NCBI RefSeq assembly: GCF_932526225.1
Contig: NC_064043.1
Location: forward strand, 5,943,501 to 6,007,500
Origin: Nematostella vectensis
Lineage: Eukaryota; Cnidaria; Anthozoa; Actiniaria; Edwardsiidae
DNA: 64,000 nucleotides
Direction: 5' to 3'
The notes under the pieces were generated by a model. The model had not been told where the DNA came from, ran no database searches, and saw nothing but the letters and a program-made list of their open reading frames with translations. The stretch's first letter is position 1. Each line of letters opens with the position of its first letter. Positions 22,001 to 33,898 of the stretch are shown piece after piece. Position numbers and translations under genes: made by a program.

Positions 22001-22375
22001 ATACTAATATTTTCCCGGTTTGTCCTTTAGCTCATTTTCTCCGAGACGTACACTCAAGCCGAAGACCGCAACTGGCACCAGCGCCACTTCTGCTGCCTAG
22101 AGTGCGACCGTGATCTCGGTGGCCAGCTGTACGTGGCGAGAGGTGGGCAGCCTCACTGCCTTGAATGCTACGATAAGTACTACGCGAAACACTGCATGTC
22201 TTGCAAGAAGAACATCGCCGCCGATGCCAAGCGAATTGAGCACCAGGGTCAGTTCTGGCACGCTACCAGCGAGTGCTTCCACTGCGCGAAGTGCAATAAG
22301 GATATGCTAGGGAAACAGTTCCTTAAAACCAAGAACAACATCTTCTGTTCGGTGGATTGTGCGAAGAGCTATTAG
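13043..22375 (+). CDS. TES: testin (PET + three LIM domains)
   Basis: Six coding exons: 13043-13093, 15953-16038, 19092-19305, 20543-20782, 21369-21584 and 22031-22375, giving 383 residues. All junctions are GT-AG and keep frame. Order: short N-terminus; Cys-rich motif ([17 protein letters not shown] then KICKNCKC, residues ~29-55); linker ending WVPPG; PET domain (residues ~115-195); LIM1 (~199-266), LIM2 (~266-325) and LIM3 (~328-380), with the stop just after LIM3. This is the testin architecture and it matches testin, not Prickle, in having no tail; human testin is slightly longer (421 residues). Testin acts at focal adhesions and cell-cell contacts, binding actin regulators through its LIM domains. 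All zinc ligands of the three LIM domains are present. An alternative first exon is proposed at 14623. Confidence 0.92.
13094..15952 (+). other. TES intron 1
   Basis: Holds candidate exon 1b and, at ~13985-14106, part of a dispersed repeat (GTTCTTATAAAAAAA ... GGAGTGTA) that also occurs in an intron of the Limpet-type gene at 54012-54355. The rest is AT-rich with nothing I can name. Confidence 0.5.
14623..14676 (+). CDS. TES: TES alternative first exon 1b (candidate)
   Basis: Eighteen codons from ATG (context TTACAATGACAG, A at -3) to donor AAG|GTAAAG, phase 0, the same as exon 1a. It encodes [18 protein letters not shown] and would join exon 2 in frame. Both versions end in Pro-Lys plus one residue. 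This suggests a second promoter ~1.5 kb inside the gene. Confidence 0.5.
15953..16038 (+). CDS. TES: TES exon 2, Cys-rich motif part 1
   Basis: Acceptor CATTGCAG, donor GTAGGT; 86 nt, ending in phase 2 inside the Arg of FWR|K. Encodes [19 protein letters not shown] and the following GLDLHFW. Confidence 0.9.
16052..17494. mobile_element. TIR transposon with subterminal tandem repeats, in TES intron 2
   Basis: Ends are exact inverted copies (TGTAGAGCCCACAAATGTAA at 16057; complement ending at 17489), flanked by a CATGT direct repeat (16052-16056 and 17490-17494). Inside the left end are about 11 copies of a ~20-bp ACAAATGTAATAA-containing unit (16065-16310). The right end has about five copies in opposite orientation (~17380-17480). 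The ~1-kb core has no transposase frame. Clustered end repeats of this kind can serve as transposase binding sites. Family not assigned. Confidence 0.8.
17521..18050. mobile_element. PIF/Harbinger-like MITE in TES intron 2
   Basis: 524 bp with imperfect ~37-bp terminal inverted repeats (TGCACTAGTCAATTGAAACA on the left; complement on the right), flanked by TTA at 17521-17523 and 18048-18050. A TTA duplication is typical of PIF/Harbinger elements. No coding capacity. Confidence 0.65.
19092..19305 (+). CDS. TES: TES exon 3, Cys-rich motif part 2 and linker
   Basis: Acceptor TTCATGTAG, donor GTAAGT; 214 nt. Encodes [14 protein letters not shown], then a charged linker to [10 protein letters not shown]. 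Ends in phase 0 just before PET helix 1. Confidence 0.9.
20290..20427. repeat. 46-bp tandem repeat, three copies
   Basis: Three nearly identical 46-bp units (AGGTGATTTATTGCCCTGGG...) within TES intron 3, ~115 bp before the PET exon. Confidence 0.9.
20543..20782 (+). CDS. TES: TES exon 4, PET domain
   Basis: Acceptor CATCTAG, donor GTAAGC; 80 codons, phase 0 at both ends. Encodes [20 protein letters not shown] through QLPIHDHDP and ALGVGD, the PET signature used for homotypic and partner contacts. Confidence 0.93.
20917..21143. repeat. inverted-repeat (MITE-like) element in TES intron 4
   Basis: Two ~67-bp arms (20917-20985 and 21077-21143) are diverged inverted copies beginning GTTCCTTGAGTAATAT. 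The ~90-bp loop is AT-rich. No clear target duplication. Confidence 0.65.
21369..21584 (+). CDS. TES: TES exon 5, LIM1
   Basis: Acceptor TGTGCAG, donor GTGGGA; 72 codons, phase 0 at both ends. All eight zinc ligands of LIM1 are present. Ends at CAACDE, the start of LIM2. Confidence 0.93.
21603..21990. repeat. degenerate GTGTCGTGATC tandem repeat in TES intron 5
   Basis: Many variant copies of a ~22-bp unit built from CGTGTCGTGATC(GTGTC/CTATC) fill almost all of this intron. Confidence 0.85.
22031..22375 (+). CDS. TES: TES exon 6, LIM2-LIM3 and stop
   Basis: Acceptor TCCTTTAG; 114 codons plus TAG. Contains [16 protein letters not shown] (LIM2) and all of LIM3, ending VDCAKSY. No C-terminal tail. 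Confidence 0.93.
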   Translation, partial: LIFSETYTQAEDRNWHQRHFCCLECDRDLGGQLYVARGGQPHCLECYDKYYAKHCMSCKKNIAADAKRIEHQGQFWHATSECFHCAKCNKDMLGKQFLKTKNNIFCSVDCAKSY

Positions 22376-23094
22376 TTGGAGTGATGGCTGGAGCCATACG
22401 AGGACTCGTTCGTTAGTAGAAAGATAGAATAATATATGGAGTTGTTTGTGTTAGTGTGCATGATGATCCGTGGAATATATCGCATTCTCTCACAGCCATC
22501 TCCCGTACCACCCCGATCGAGTACCCTGAATAACTGTATGCCTAGAACAAGCTTTAAGTTTTAGATGCATGGTCTTTACCCCCTCCTCCCCCCCCCCCAA
22601 GTGACTGACTAGTAAAGGTTAAAGCCGCTCCCAATCAATATCAACATACAGCCTTCATCAGCGTTTAAAAGGCGTCTGAAAACTACCATTATCCTTATTA
22701 TCGACCATATAAGTAGCGAACTTGTGTTGTAGTAAACAATGTCTGTGAAATGAGATCCATACCCTCAAGTTAATTTGTTGTAAGGGGTGGTTGCCCCAAA
22801 CGAATGCTAGAGCAGCGTGATTGAGCTATTTCTTGTAGTACTTTAATGTAGTCAGTTCTGCATAGACGTGTTTTGTCTTCTCAACAAGCATATATTCTTT
22901 AGTCAGCTTTCTCTTTGGAACAAGAAAGTATAAACTATGGATTGTTTTAAAACAAATGCATTTTATGGCTAGCGTTGCAAAGACTCCCCAGTGAAATCAA
23001 TTTGCAGTGCCCGCTATATATAGGTAGGATTTTACCTTATTTTAACATATCTCCTGTTTTATTTAAATAACATTTTAACGTTAAAGGTTTAAGG

Positions 23095-23100
23095 AATAAA
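23095..23100 (+). terminator. TES: TES polyadenylation signal (candidate)
   Basis: AATAAA 720 bp after the TES stop; I saw no earlier perfect copy in the preceding 3' sequence. Confidence 0.4.
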
Positions 23101-24737
23101 CCAAGCTGAATGACGTTTACTCCGAATTCTTTCATTGGGATTCCTGTGTCAAATTAAGAATCCATAAAACTAGTTCCCAGGGTCTCGGAGTGACAAACAA
23201 CATGGCGGTTCAGTTTCAGAAGTTTCTCATCTACACGGCTTGTAAGTTTTCAAGTTTATTCAACCTTCTTGCTTTTCTCTCGTCGAAATAAGGCAAGTGA
23301 AGTTATGTTAATGAGGATATAAATGATAATCCGTAACAATCTCGCAAAAGATACCAGAACTTACCAGAACAGAGGTCTAAAACAAGTCGTCCTGTTTTCG
23401 CGTAAGCCGTCGCTAGGCCACTTCATCGGTGGACACGTATGCGGGCTCACAGAAACGAGCTTGTAATCGATCATAAGTGATCGTTTTTCGCGGTTGCTGT
23501 GTTGATGACGTTTAGATTTAAAAGAGAAAAAAAAAAAACAAGCACCCTCTTGACCCCCCCAAGGGCCATCCGTAAAACACATAGATTGCTGATTGTGTTT
23601 ATTTTTAAATAAGCACAACAAATTCTTGTTTTTAAAAATTCAAAGCATCCTTTCCTTCCAAGCTCGCATTAGTGGCTTTCTTGAGAAAATGCATATTTAC
23701 TCCAACAACATTCGTCCAATTCGCTTGAAACTACATGTAAGTACTGTAAGTATATATACTTTCATGTAAACCGAGTTTCTCATGAGTAATTTTTGTCAAC
23801 AAAAATACATAATTTTTACTCCAATTATTAAATAAATGATTTTAATTACATACAAAGGAAACCACGAATATCCGCATTATTTTTAATTAGATATCAATTA
23901 GGGGAATAAATCTCTAGGACTTTTCTTGGACGTGCTTGTCTTACTAAGGAAGCAGTTATTGACAAGCTAGTCTTTCTCATTTGTTCCCACGAGTCAAACC
24001 CTTTTACAAGTGGAAATGTTTGCTTTGGCTTTTGACTCTTTCATCAAACAAACTTGACACATCTACCTTGCCAACAATGCGCCCATTCACCTCTAAGGAC
24101 ATTCGAGATTTAATTAACAAGCCAACAAGACAAAGGGTACACTGACGTTTTTGTAAGCGCACAGCGGTTAGTTCCACACTAGTGGCTAATCTTACCAAGG
24201 TAATCCAGGTTTTGTTGTGAAAGTCAATGCAAATTGACAAGTTATCCTTCCAACTCCTCCCTTATGATTACAAGAGCGCACACAAGAACGCTGATAAGAA
24301 GTTAACAAGAGCTCTATGTAAAATCCCTCACTCGAGTAAGGAGACCCTCTTGACGCCTTCGTCGGTATTCATCACGCCTAAGAACTTATCGCACGTCAGG
24401 CTAGTGGAAAAAGCCGTAGTGCCCTAAAGTGACTTCCTGTTCGTTCATTAATTGTATAGCAATATGACATTGCTTGGATTTAAGCGGGCATTAATGGCCT
24501 CATCAGTAGTCAGTTAGTGATCACGCAGGGGGGTTATATTATGTAAATACAGTCTTACAGATCAGTATTACCAACTTGAACTCCGTGCGTTTATCCAGGT
24601 CGTCGCTGGCGCTCCCTTGCTCGTCTGTTTGTTGGCATGATCACTGGTGCTTGATTGGCTAGGTGAGGGAAGCAAAGGAATTAATGGGAAGATTCAGGGA
24701 TGGTATCAGTATAAACTAAAGGTTTGAAAAACGAGTG
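23101..24737. other. no supported gene
   Basis: A start codon at 23202 in a strong context (AACATGGCGG) is followed after 13 codons by a good donor (T|GTAAGT at 23242). This would be a phase-1 first exon, but no partner exon is visible and it does not fit prickle. The remainder shows nothing. Confidence 0.35.
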
Positions 24738-24794
24738 ATGGATCTGGGGATGTTGCTACCCTTGCAGTTGCTGCGACAAGGAAGATACGACTGG
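24738..24794 (+). CDS. candidate prickle alternative first exon A
   Basis: Nineteen codons, MDLGMLLPLQLLRQGRYDW, from ATG (G at +4) to a consensus donor (GTGAGT), phase 0. It would splice in frame to the prickle exon at 39213, across a 14.4-kb intron. An ATTGG motif lies ~90 bp upstream. Support is splice phase and donor strength only. Confidence 0.3.
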
Positions 24795-27405
24795 GTGAGT
24801 ACAATCATCAGTCTTTCTTTCTAAACGGTTGAGGGCGATCAGGGATACTATTTTCACTAATTGCAACCTCGCTGCTATCAATAAATTTACTCTCGATAAC
24901 TCAAACTAAATCGGTGATAGTTCGAGTTCGCCGATGCGAGTTATAGAAGGTAGAAATATGTAGGATATAATTGAAGGGAATTAGAAAACAGCTCTTGTTA
25001 AAGGAAGTTCGAGTTATAGAGGTTTCTCGAAAGTTATCGGGAGTTGATTGATGCTTTATAATAATCGTGACAGTTCTCTATCACCATCACCTTTAGCGTG
25101 TACCAAGAGAGATGTACTAAGTAAAGGACATCTGTGAAGTGAAGTAAAATTCGTTTTTCTTTTAAAAGGGCGGTTAATTAGTTCTACCATCAATGTTTTG
25201 GATGTTTAGTGCATTTCTCCCTCATAAAAAAGAAATCACGATTGCTTTTATCGCCCTCACTATCGTGTGACTTATCCCTATAGAGTTTGAGATTGTTTTA
25301 CAGAGCCTTTTTTATCTTTTCAAAAGGCGGTTAATTAGTTATTATCAATGTTTTAGCAAGCTGTTTAGTAACTTAACATTTTTGTTAAGTTGCACTTGTC
25401 ACCATGGATTCGTGACCTTTCTTCTACTTCTATCATTAACTATTTAGGAAGTAAAGTAAATTTCCGAATTACTGTACATTTTTTTAAACTCTTCTTACAA
25501 ATCACCATACATTTTCTAAAAGTCTTAAGGCTCAAATGATTAATTTGTGACAATTCTTTTAAGAGGAAATAATTATTTTTAAATGGACTTATGCTTGCCT
25601 GGGTGCTAAACTCTGTTCATTAGTAGGAAACTAAGCGAATCGTTTGAAAAGTGGGCGTTGGTTTAGGAGCCTCGTAACTGAGTGTTTTTTTTTTTTCGTG
25701 ATGAACATAATAAATGGTGTCATTATGGATGGGCGTTTTTGGTGATGCCGTTGAGATGCTCTCGAGCTTCGTGTGAATCCACAGTCTTTCAACATCACAT
25801 ATACACAAATACATAGCACTACAATGACTACTGCCGAGACAATGAGCGAGACAAAAAATAAGCACACACAAATCAATTCTATTACTGCAGTCAAAACGCA
25901 GCGGAAGAATTTAAAGCCCATTAAAGAAATGGTTTCTTAAAAAACACTATATGCTGACAACGGCGTTTAGGGAGAATTTATGTCCATTATCTCGTCAAAT
26001 ACAACTATTCGTTAACCAATCACCGCAGAGTTTACAAGAACGCCATATTGATGTCAACACTAAAATGGTTTACTTCCATTAGACCGACGGTGTATGAAAA
26101 CTATTCTCAAGACCCGGTGTCAACAAAAAAATTCTCAGACAAAATATCGACACTTAGATGGTTTGGATTTGATTGGTCGGGCGTACAGCATTCTTGCTTA
26201 TTAGAAAAACAGGGAAGTGCAGCACTTGAAGGGATTTTACAGCAATCGGAACTCCGATACAAGCAGATCATTTCGATAATAACCAATCAATAAAACCGCA
26301 CGCGACACATCAGTTTCTGGAGCATGGGGAAGTAAATCTCGTTTTTCTTAAAAAAATATAATCAGCACTAGTAATTTATCTAACGTCATTATTGGTTGCT
26401 TGCTGCCACAAACGGTATATGATTAATTTTTCGAGAAAACAGAAGAAATTATGTAGATGAGATTAGATAAAGAACTATAGGAACTATTATTTACAAGGCT
26501 CGCACGCAATGGTGGTTGTATAATCATGTCCAATATTTTTTAATTTTAAAAAATTTGCATCCTGTAAATACGGTACCTAAGTAGCTTCTAAGGAAAAGCA
26601 TTATAACACCAAAGTAGTTAGTAATTTGAGTCCTAAACGTGTTATGTAAGAACATTTAGCCCATAGGTAAGCGCTGAAAAAATACGAGCGGTCAAGCCTA
26701 AACTAAAAAAAGAGAGTGAAACACCTCATGGCTTTTGTTAAATAAGGCATGGTGCATAGCCTGCAGAAAAATACAAATAAAAAAAATACACGAATTGTTC
26801 GATATGGTATGCCTTGGCATTAGAATTTTCAAATATAGGCCTTATAAAATAACCATTGGCTTTCTGTTATTACAGCAAAACTAATAGATGATGTCCAAGA
26901 GGTTTTTAAGTATGCTGCTTCATTCACTCTCCACTGTTAGATCCCGCCTCTCCAATAGGACAAATTGGTATTCCCCTTGCACTGATTGCTTGTGTATCAC
27001 TTTGCCGAGCCAGGAAGGAAATCTCCATAAGAGTGATAAGAAATCAAGAGATGGGCCGATAGGTTATCATTTAAAATTTTTTTCTTGTAGCGATATGCGA
27101 CCTCCCAGGAAGCCATCTTAGAGCCGAAACATCTTGTTTGTGTCGTTCCTGTGTTTACTGTTGGTAATAATTTCGACCAATGCCGTTATCGTAATAATAG
27201 ATTTGAATGACGTATATACAGACGGTTTACTACTGGGGTAGCTCTTGGCAGTGCCGTAGTAACGTCGGGTCACGACATTTTTCTACGTTAATAACTTATG
27301 ACCGATGACTAACTTGGTATGGGGGGAGAGGTAGAGGGCAATGGTTTCCCCTGCTTCGGTAACAAATCTTAAAAACTGTCCTGTTGACATAAAGCAGGAC
27401 CCCTC
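24795..27405. other. no supported gene
   Basis: A minus-strand frame at 25631-25921 starts with about 15 ordinary residues, then a ~35-residue hydrophobic stretch, then basic sequence, as a small membrane protein might; no other support. 24870-25045 holds GAGTTATCG-rich sequence resembling that at 52925-53102. Nothing else seen. Confidence 0.35.
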
Positions 27406-27584
27406 AATAGGCCATTCAAGCTATAAGCATGCGCGCCCACTCACCATGGGAACGTACCCCAACTACCGGCATGCAGCGCGCGCTTCGTTTGATGTAAGCT
27501 TAAAAAAGCGCGCGCTGCATTCTGGTAGTTGAGGTAGGTTTCTATGAATATGCGCACGCAAAATTATAGCTGGAATGGCCTATT
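27406..27584. mobile_element. palindromic MITE
   Basis: 179 bp, almost wholly self-complementary. Outer arms are AATAGGCCATTCAAGCTATA and complement; inner arms are AACTACCGGCATGCAGCGCG and complement. No coding sequence. Confidence 0.75.
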
Positions 27585-30500
27585 CTTTATACTTTAAAGT
27601 TCTTAAAACGTTTCATTTATATCAATCTAGCCAAAACAAAGCATAGATAAACTTAAATATAAGATAAAATTCTGAAAAGGGAATTGAATTTGATTGAAAT
27701 TTGAATTTTCCACAGATCTTTGAAAATTTTCCTGGCCGCGCTAAAGGAGATTGAATCGAGTGAATAATTCCAAGTTTTGGCGGGAAAATCTGAAACAACT
27801 TATTTTCCTAAATCCGTTAAAATTCAGAGACGGCAATACCACAAAATATTGGCGAATTGTTTTCTATTGCAATGATACCCACAATGAAGCGAAAAATAAT
27901 TTAAAGTCGAGAATTGTATGCGAAAAAAGAAAATATCGTTTTGTTGTAGGTTTTAAAAACAGCGCGCGCTTATGAGAATGTCGCCATACTTGATTGCGAA
28001 TGCAATTCAAAGACTAAAAACTATCTGCTAAATTCTGCAGATTTGTTTCATGAAGTTAAATAATCATTTGACTACCAGGTTAAGATATAAAGATGACATT
28101 AAAAGTTGTAACCACACAACATTCTTCAGCAATAACTAAGAAGACATGAAGACGGGAACCGGTTAAGCGCGCGCATTATGTTTTCTCGTGTAATTTGGTT
28201 GACATCTCGATCTACGTCACACATGACTGGACCCGGGCCTTTCAGTTCACGGCCTTTTTTCCGAAGGTTGACCAAAATACCTCAATATTACAGATTTGAG
28301 CTATTCGCACGAACGCGTGTTTTATAGGGTCCATACGAACCACATACCATTTGGAAGATGAAAATATAAAGAATTGACAAAGTCTATCAACTCTGAAAGG
28401 TTATATAGACTTTAAAGGGTTTTTTTTTACATAACTGTTGCAACAATTAATGACTGCTCGTATATCTAGCTTTGACAGGTTTTTTTTTTTTTTTAATTAG
28501 CTAAAAAAGAACTGCTTTCCGCCTCCCGCTGGCAAGCATATATATATACTTTTACTCCAAGGCTGCGAGCCACTTGTGGGAAGTTCCACAGACAGATCTC
28601 GTTATATTTAGCATACAATGTCTCGGGCTCAGCAGGCGGTCCGCAATTTTAAATGTTATTACTCAGGAATTAAGCCGTGCCTAGAGCAATGGAGTTCTAA
28701 AAGTACTAAATCATGCCGTGTGACATTATTTGATGTCACAGGCTGTTCTATCTCTAGGTTGTCATAGCAACTGATGGTACACTTGATTATTGCGAGGGCC
28801 TATGGAATGTTTGATCGGGACACGCTTTCTAACCTTCCTTCCCTCGTGACAATCACTACATTTCTGTAGAGAAAAGAGTAAAGAGGAACAACATCAATAA
28901 CTTTTTGTTTGACTTTATCTGTGTTCCAAAAGCTTCTCCCCAAAATACGCCTTTTCCCATAGGACTCTAGGGTGGACAGTCTGATAATATTTTAATATTT
29001 TTATTTGGACCAGCCTTGATATTACGGTGTCGATGTAGAGATAATGTTATCAACTTAGTATTGTCTTAGGTAGCCTTGCTTGCTCTTGGGCTATCTACAC
29101 TCTACTCCCAAACATTCCCCCAAAGCACATTTTCCCTAATCATGACTTCTCAATACAGACAGTGAAGTGGACAGCCTTGATATGACTGTGCCGATACAGA
29201 TATGATATCGACTCGTTGCCTTGAGTAGCTATGCTAGATCTATGATCAGGGTTTAGGTCTGATCCCTTAAATTATTTCCCCAAAGCACTTTTTCCATAAT
29301 CATGACTACTCATTATAGACAGTCTCATATAATTTCAAGTGGACAGCATTTATATGACGGTATCTATTTATTTATCAGCTAGTGCCATGCTGGATCTCCG
29401 TGGATCTATGACATGGTCATGACTATCTGCTCCCTAAGCTTCTACCAGCAATCTTTCCACAGCATAGAGACTCCTGATGTGACGCGTATCGATATATTTA
29501 ACAGCGAGTGTCTTGGGTAACCATGCTTGTTCTCTGATCTTGATTATAAAGCATTCTTTCTCTAATGTACGTCTCACAGTATAGACATTCTCATAAGAAT
29601 TCAAATGAACAGCCTTGGTGTGTCGGCAACGATTTATTTATCAGCGAATGCATTGGATATCCATGAAAACTCTTTCACTCACCATGTCTCCTCAGTACAG
29701 ACCATCTAATTATGGTATCGATACAGATATATGGATAGCCATGCTGGATTTATGATTAGGGCTATCATATTCTATCCTAGAAGACCTCAAGCAAGACAAA
29801 ATGACGACAACTTTCATTAAAACTCCTCCAAAGAACAAAACACTGAGAGGAAATTAAAACGCCAGTTTTTGTAAACAATTAACTTTATTTAGATATTTCA
29901 CCGTTTTAACAATCACTGTTTACCCAAAAACCACTCACCAAAAGATCAGTTTTAACGATGTTTGCCCTCGATTAGTCATTTCAATAATTGGAATGCTCGC
30001 TCCATTGTAGCATGCCTAGATTATGCCGTTGACCAAGCCCTGTTTTCTGTGTCTTTTGAAATAGGAGATTTAATTATAGATAAGTGCCTAGATTTCATGT
30101 CTTTTCGCATCAGGGCTGCGCGAAACACACTTTGAAGCCCCGTTTAGTGAACAAAGGACAAAGCTAGCACGAATTAGCTCAACGGGGGTGTTTTATCGAT
30201 AATTGCAACTTTTTGAAATGCGGACGAGGCGCCGGAGGGCTGTGAAACCGAGCGCGCGATTATTGTATGGTGCTTGGATCTAATTTTCCCTACTAGTCTT
30301 AATCCTACCGCACAATACTACGGTCATCCCAAACCGGAGCCGCGTTAATGGTGCTTTTACAAGGGTGTGTAGTACACCCACAAAGCGTTCACCTCTAAGA
30401 ACCTCAATATGCATTATTAATACACTACCAAACTAGACCGATAACGCTTTCGTTGACAATCACCTCGATCAGTGATGGCAGGGCTGGAGGCAGTACGCCG

Positions 30501-30795
30501 ACTGACAGTATACCAACAGTCATAACATTGGAGTATGGCTAGGCTAATAGCTCACGATAAGATAGTATGCGGTCTGTGTCATTAGCCTTCGACGAAGCAC
30601 GTCCAGGCAGGCTCCCGCTTTTTCTGTTTAGTCGCCAAGTTTCTGATTACCCAGTATAGAACTTCTCTGATTGGTCGAGGCGCACTTATAGCAAACAAAC
30701 GACGGAATAATGTGATCCGGTTTTCCTGTGGTCAGGAGTTGTTTCCGTAGGAGCGGTTCGTTTTGAGTCTGGGTGAGATCGGCGCGGGAGTCAGC
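27585..30795. other. no supported gene
   Basis: Apart from the diverged tandem repeat I see no exon here. Several GCGCGC clusters (27960, 28165, 30250) and poly-T runs are present. Confidence 0.4.
28920..29760. repeat. strongly diverged ~165-bp tandem repeat
   Basis: About five degenerate copies, recognised by recurring anchors: CAAAGCACWTTTTCC near 29120 and 29281, related forms near 28945 and 29552; GACAGCNTTNATATGAC near 29170 and 29340, related near 29605; and TAGNNATGCT. An old, decaying satellite-like array. Confidence 0.6.
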
Positions 30796-30843
30796 ATGCG
30801 TTTGAAGAGCTCCGAGTATTCCGCATGGCGGAGAGAGAAATTG
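30796..30843 (+). CDS. candidate prickle alternative first exon B
   Basis: Sixteen codons, MRLKSSEYSAWRREKL, from ATG (A at -3) to donor GTGAGT, phase 0, in frame with the prickle exon at 39213. The preceding ~60 bp are GC-rich, and an inverted CCAAT box (ATTGG) lies ~120 bp upstream. A second ATG at 30825 is in the wrong phase. Confidence 0.4.
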
Positions 30844-33800
30844 GTGAGTTTATTTGTTTGGATTTTCTTCGGAAATAATATAGAATCGTGCGGTACGTAC
30901 TCATTAGAAACTTGGTAAACAAACGAGAACGCTAATATAGGTAGTGATATTTTCTAAAGGGGTATAGATTTTTTTTTACAACACTGATTGTTGTAAGGGT
31001 ACGCGTATGTCACTTAACGTGATTTTGTAGAAACATGGCTTTATAGAAAAATGAATTAAGAGTGATATAGGGTTAATGTTATGGCAGTATATACCAGTAT
31101 ACTGGGTTCAATTGGCTTTATGTAATGTGCGCGTACTTTTTCTCTTCTTATCCTTAAGTGTTATGATTGAGTTTGCACTAGAAGTGGTGATTTCTCTCGT
31201 ATAAATAATGCTAGCGGAAACGCTGGTCTCTACCGGCAACAGTGACATACTAAATCAACTCTATTCAACATACATTACTAAAGTCTACATCGGAAGGACC
31301 CCACTGACAGCTAGATCTTGTCTTAAAAGTCAACTCTAGTTTTACCTATTACATGGCCCTGAAAGAGTTAATCAAATACATCGAGCCTTGGCCGAAATGA
31401 CCTGTCTTAGTAATCCGCGCATTCACAAACCGCAGCAGTAGTCATCACTTTAAGTTCCATTAAAATCTCGCCAAGTAATAAAAACTCCTGTTCCATATTA
31501 TATTGGACCAATTCATTAACCGTCACCACCAGACAGCCGAAAATAGACAGCAGTGCACAGCTTCAAGGACTGCTGAATATTGCGTATTAAGTTTGTAATT
31601 TCATCGAATTGGACTTTATGGAATGGATAGATAGTGTTGTGTGGAGCAGGTGTAAGAATACACATAGCTTCGTTTAGACTGTTCAAAGCGCGAGCCGACA
31701 TACTAGGGGATTCCACGGCTTACTCCGTCTGTCGGTGCGTTACCGCAACTTCGCATAGTATAATCGGATAGGATTACTTCCAACATAGGCGCGCATAGCT
31801 ATAGTGAAAGGGCGCTTTGAAAATGGTGCTAAGCAACTTGCGCGATGCTGGGGCTATGTCTAAATATCTCCGCATGCGGTAAAAGCCAAAGATTACAGTG
31901 ATTTTACTCTGGCGATACGGTTTTTTTAATCAACTTTGAAGATATAAGGGAGCTGAGAGAAACAGGAGAGATGTAATTGAGAATGTGAGCGATAACAGGG
32001 GAGCGGAAGGAGTTTCGAGAAGTGTTGATTGTGTTGCCTATGCCGCGCGAAATGATTTGAAGAAAAAATCTGATTATTTGCTGTTGAGTGCTTCATGTCA
32101 TACTAAGCTATAAGAGTTATGCAAACAATTTTCAAGTTCGTATGCCTAACGCTTTTATAAAATACTCGGTATTGTCTCGTGGCGCCGACTTCCTTTGATT
32201 ATTACAACAATTTCCTTATTCCCGTACGCTGAGACAAACAGCACCAACTGCGCATCTTGAAAAAACTCTCAACCCTTACGTCTTTTGTCACTTACTGACA
32301 CCAAATGCTATTGTTCCGCTAATCCATCTTTTTCTCAATGTGTGTAAAATGCTTTTCCGTTTTTCGTGGTTCCGTTGTTTTCATTGGCATTGTAAAAGGA
32401 TGTTAGTTAAATTTTGCCAAACGCGGGTTGATTGAGCGCAACAAAGAGCGTTTTCTATTTCTTTGTTTCCGAGCTGAGAGTTATTGATAACAAATTTTAT
32501 TGAGAAGGACGCCTTACGAAAAGCGATATCCAATCCTAAGCAAGCTCTTTTGTTTGGGCGAATTTAATTTTGTCTTACCACTCCGGAGTGTGAACGATTT
32601 TGTCACATTTGCGAATTTTTTACAAGTAAAACAAGCATAGTCACGGAAAGTTTGACTTCGCTAATAACATTCACTCATGCTCGTCGTAACACCATTAACT
32701 TTCGCTGGGCGCCTCTAACGCCGACCTCTTTCAGGACTCTATGGGGATTGGGAGTTTCGTTCGAGTTATTGAGTATCAGTGGGGTTATTAGCGTTATAAG
32801 TTGAAGCGCGTTCCTCTTTTCCAAAACAAGATGCAAATGTTGGCAGGTGCAGTGGGAGATAGTATCTGAGTTGTGTTGAACTGGTATTGTGATCTCACTT
32901 GTTGCCCTACTACGTGCTCTGCGGAGCGCCAAACCAGGGAGCTCTTAATTCGAGAATAATCCCCGCATAAAGTGTACATCAGCGCGCCTAAACCACGGCG
33001 CTCTCTACGTCCAAGGCGCCAAACTAAACCTTTCGGAATAGGAGGATCAATTCCAGGGGATCAAAGGTAGGATTTTATTACGCTCAATTAGGTCTCGCGT
33101 CTTTATAACACTGAGATTACCGGATCGCTATTCTATTGAAGCGAGACCAATATAAACTAATGAAACTGAAAAAAAATTTACGGAAAATTATAAAATCTCT
33201 ACTAGTTATTTGATTGGGATCTTATAAACTTATGTTAATAGTTTGGACTTTTGGGGGGGGGGGGTATTTTAAACGATCTTTTAATCGTGAGTCATGAGCT
33301 TCATGTATAGTTGTGAATGAAATTGTAGTGAATTATAATTGTATTCTATAGAAATGGCAGTTACTCCTAAATAACTATATATCTCGAGGGGTTTAATGAA
33401 TTTTCCGAGTCTAGATCCAATACTTAGTGTCTTAGCGATGAAAATTCAGAGGGTTAATGGGAAAGTCAGTCGATAAGAGAAAAATATTCAATACAATAAC
33501 ACCTTTGTAATTCCAATATGTAGGAAATACTTTGTATATAGTGAAATAGAGCAACACGGAACGGATTATGCGTCACAGTTTGGAGACGCCCAAAATCCAC
33601 TCAGTTAACGAGACTTTTTTTTCGCGCTGTAAATGTGTTGGTTTCTACGCCCTGTGAATCGTAAATATCGGCAAATTTCGCTTTTCACCGTGGCGCGAAC
33701 CACAGGAACAGCGCGGGCTCACCGCGTGCACAAATCAATAGGAAGTATAAACCCATACAGAGACCGCTGTGCTGAAACCGAATCATAAGAATGTGCAATT

Positions 33801-33859
33801 ATGTCGAAAGTGAGACAGTTTAACTTGAAGCGTGCGTCATTCGTACCGTTTATGCCAAG
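30844..33859. other. no supported gene
   Basis: Short frames on both strands only; none has a domain, a signal peptide or a convincing splice context. Confidence 0.4.
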
Positions 33860-33898
33860 ATGGAGAAAAGGGGCAGGGAAAGATTTCGGATTCTAAAG
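33860..33898 (+). CDS. candidate prickle alternative first exon C
   Basis: Thirteen codons, MEKRGRERFRILK, from an ATG in strong context (CCAAGATGG) to donor AAG|GTAGGG, phase 0, in frame with the prickle exon at 39213. The basic N-terminus is like the start of some vertebrate Prickle proteins. The GC-rich block at ~33630-33730 could be a promoter. Confidence 0.4.

Noticed and set aside
23202..23241. First exon with strong start context and donor, considered for prickle
   Set aside because: It ends in phase 1 and would put the prickle exon at 39213 out of frame; no other partner exon was found.
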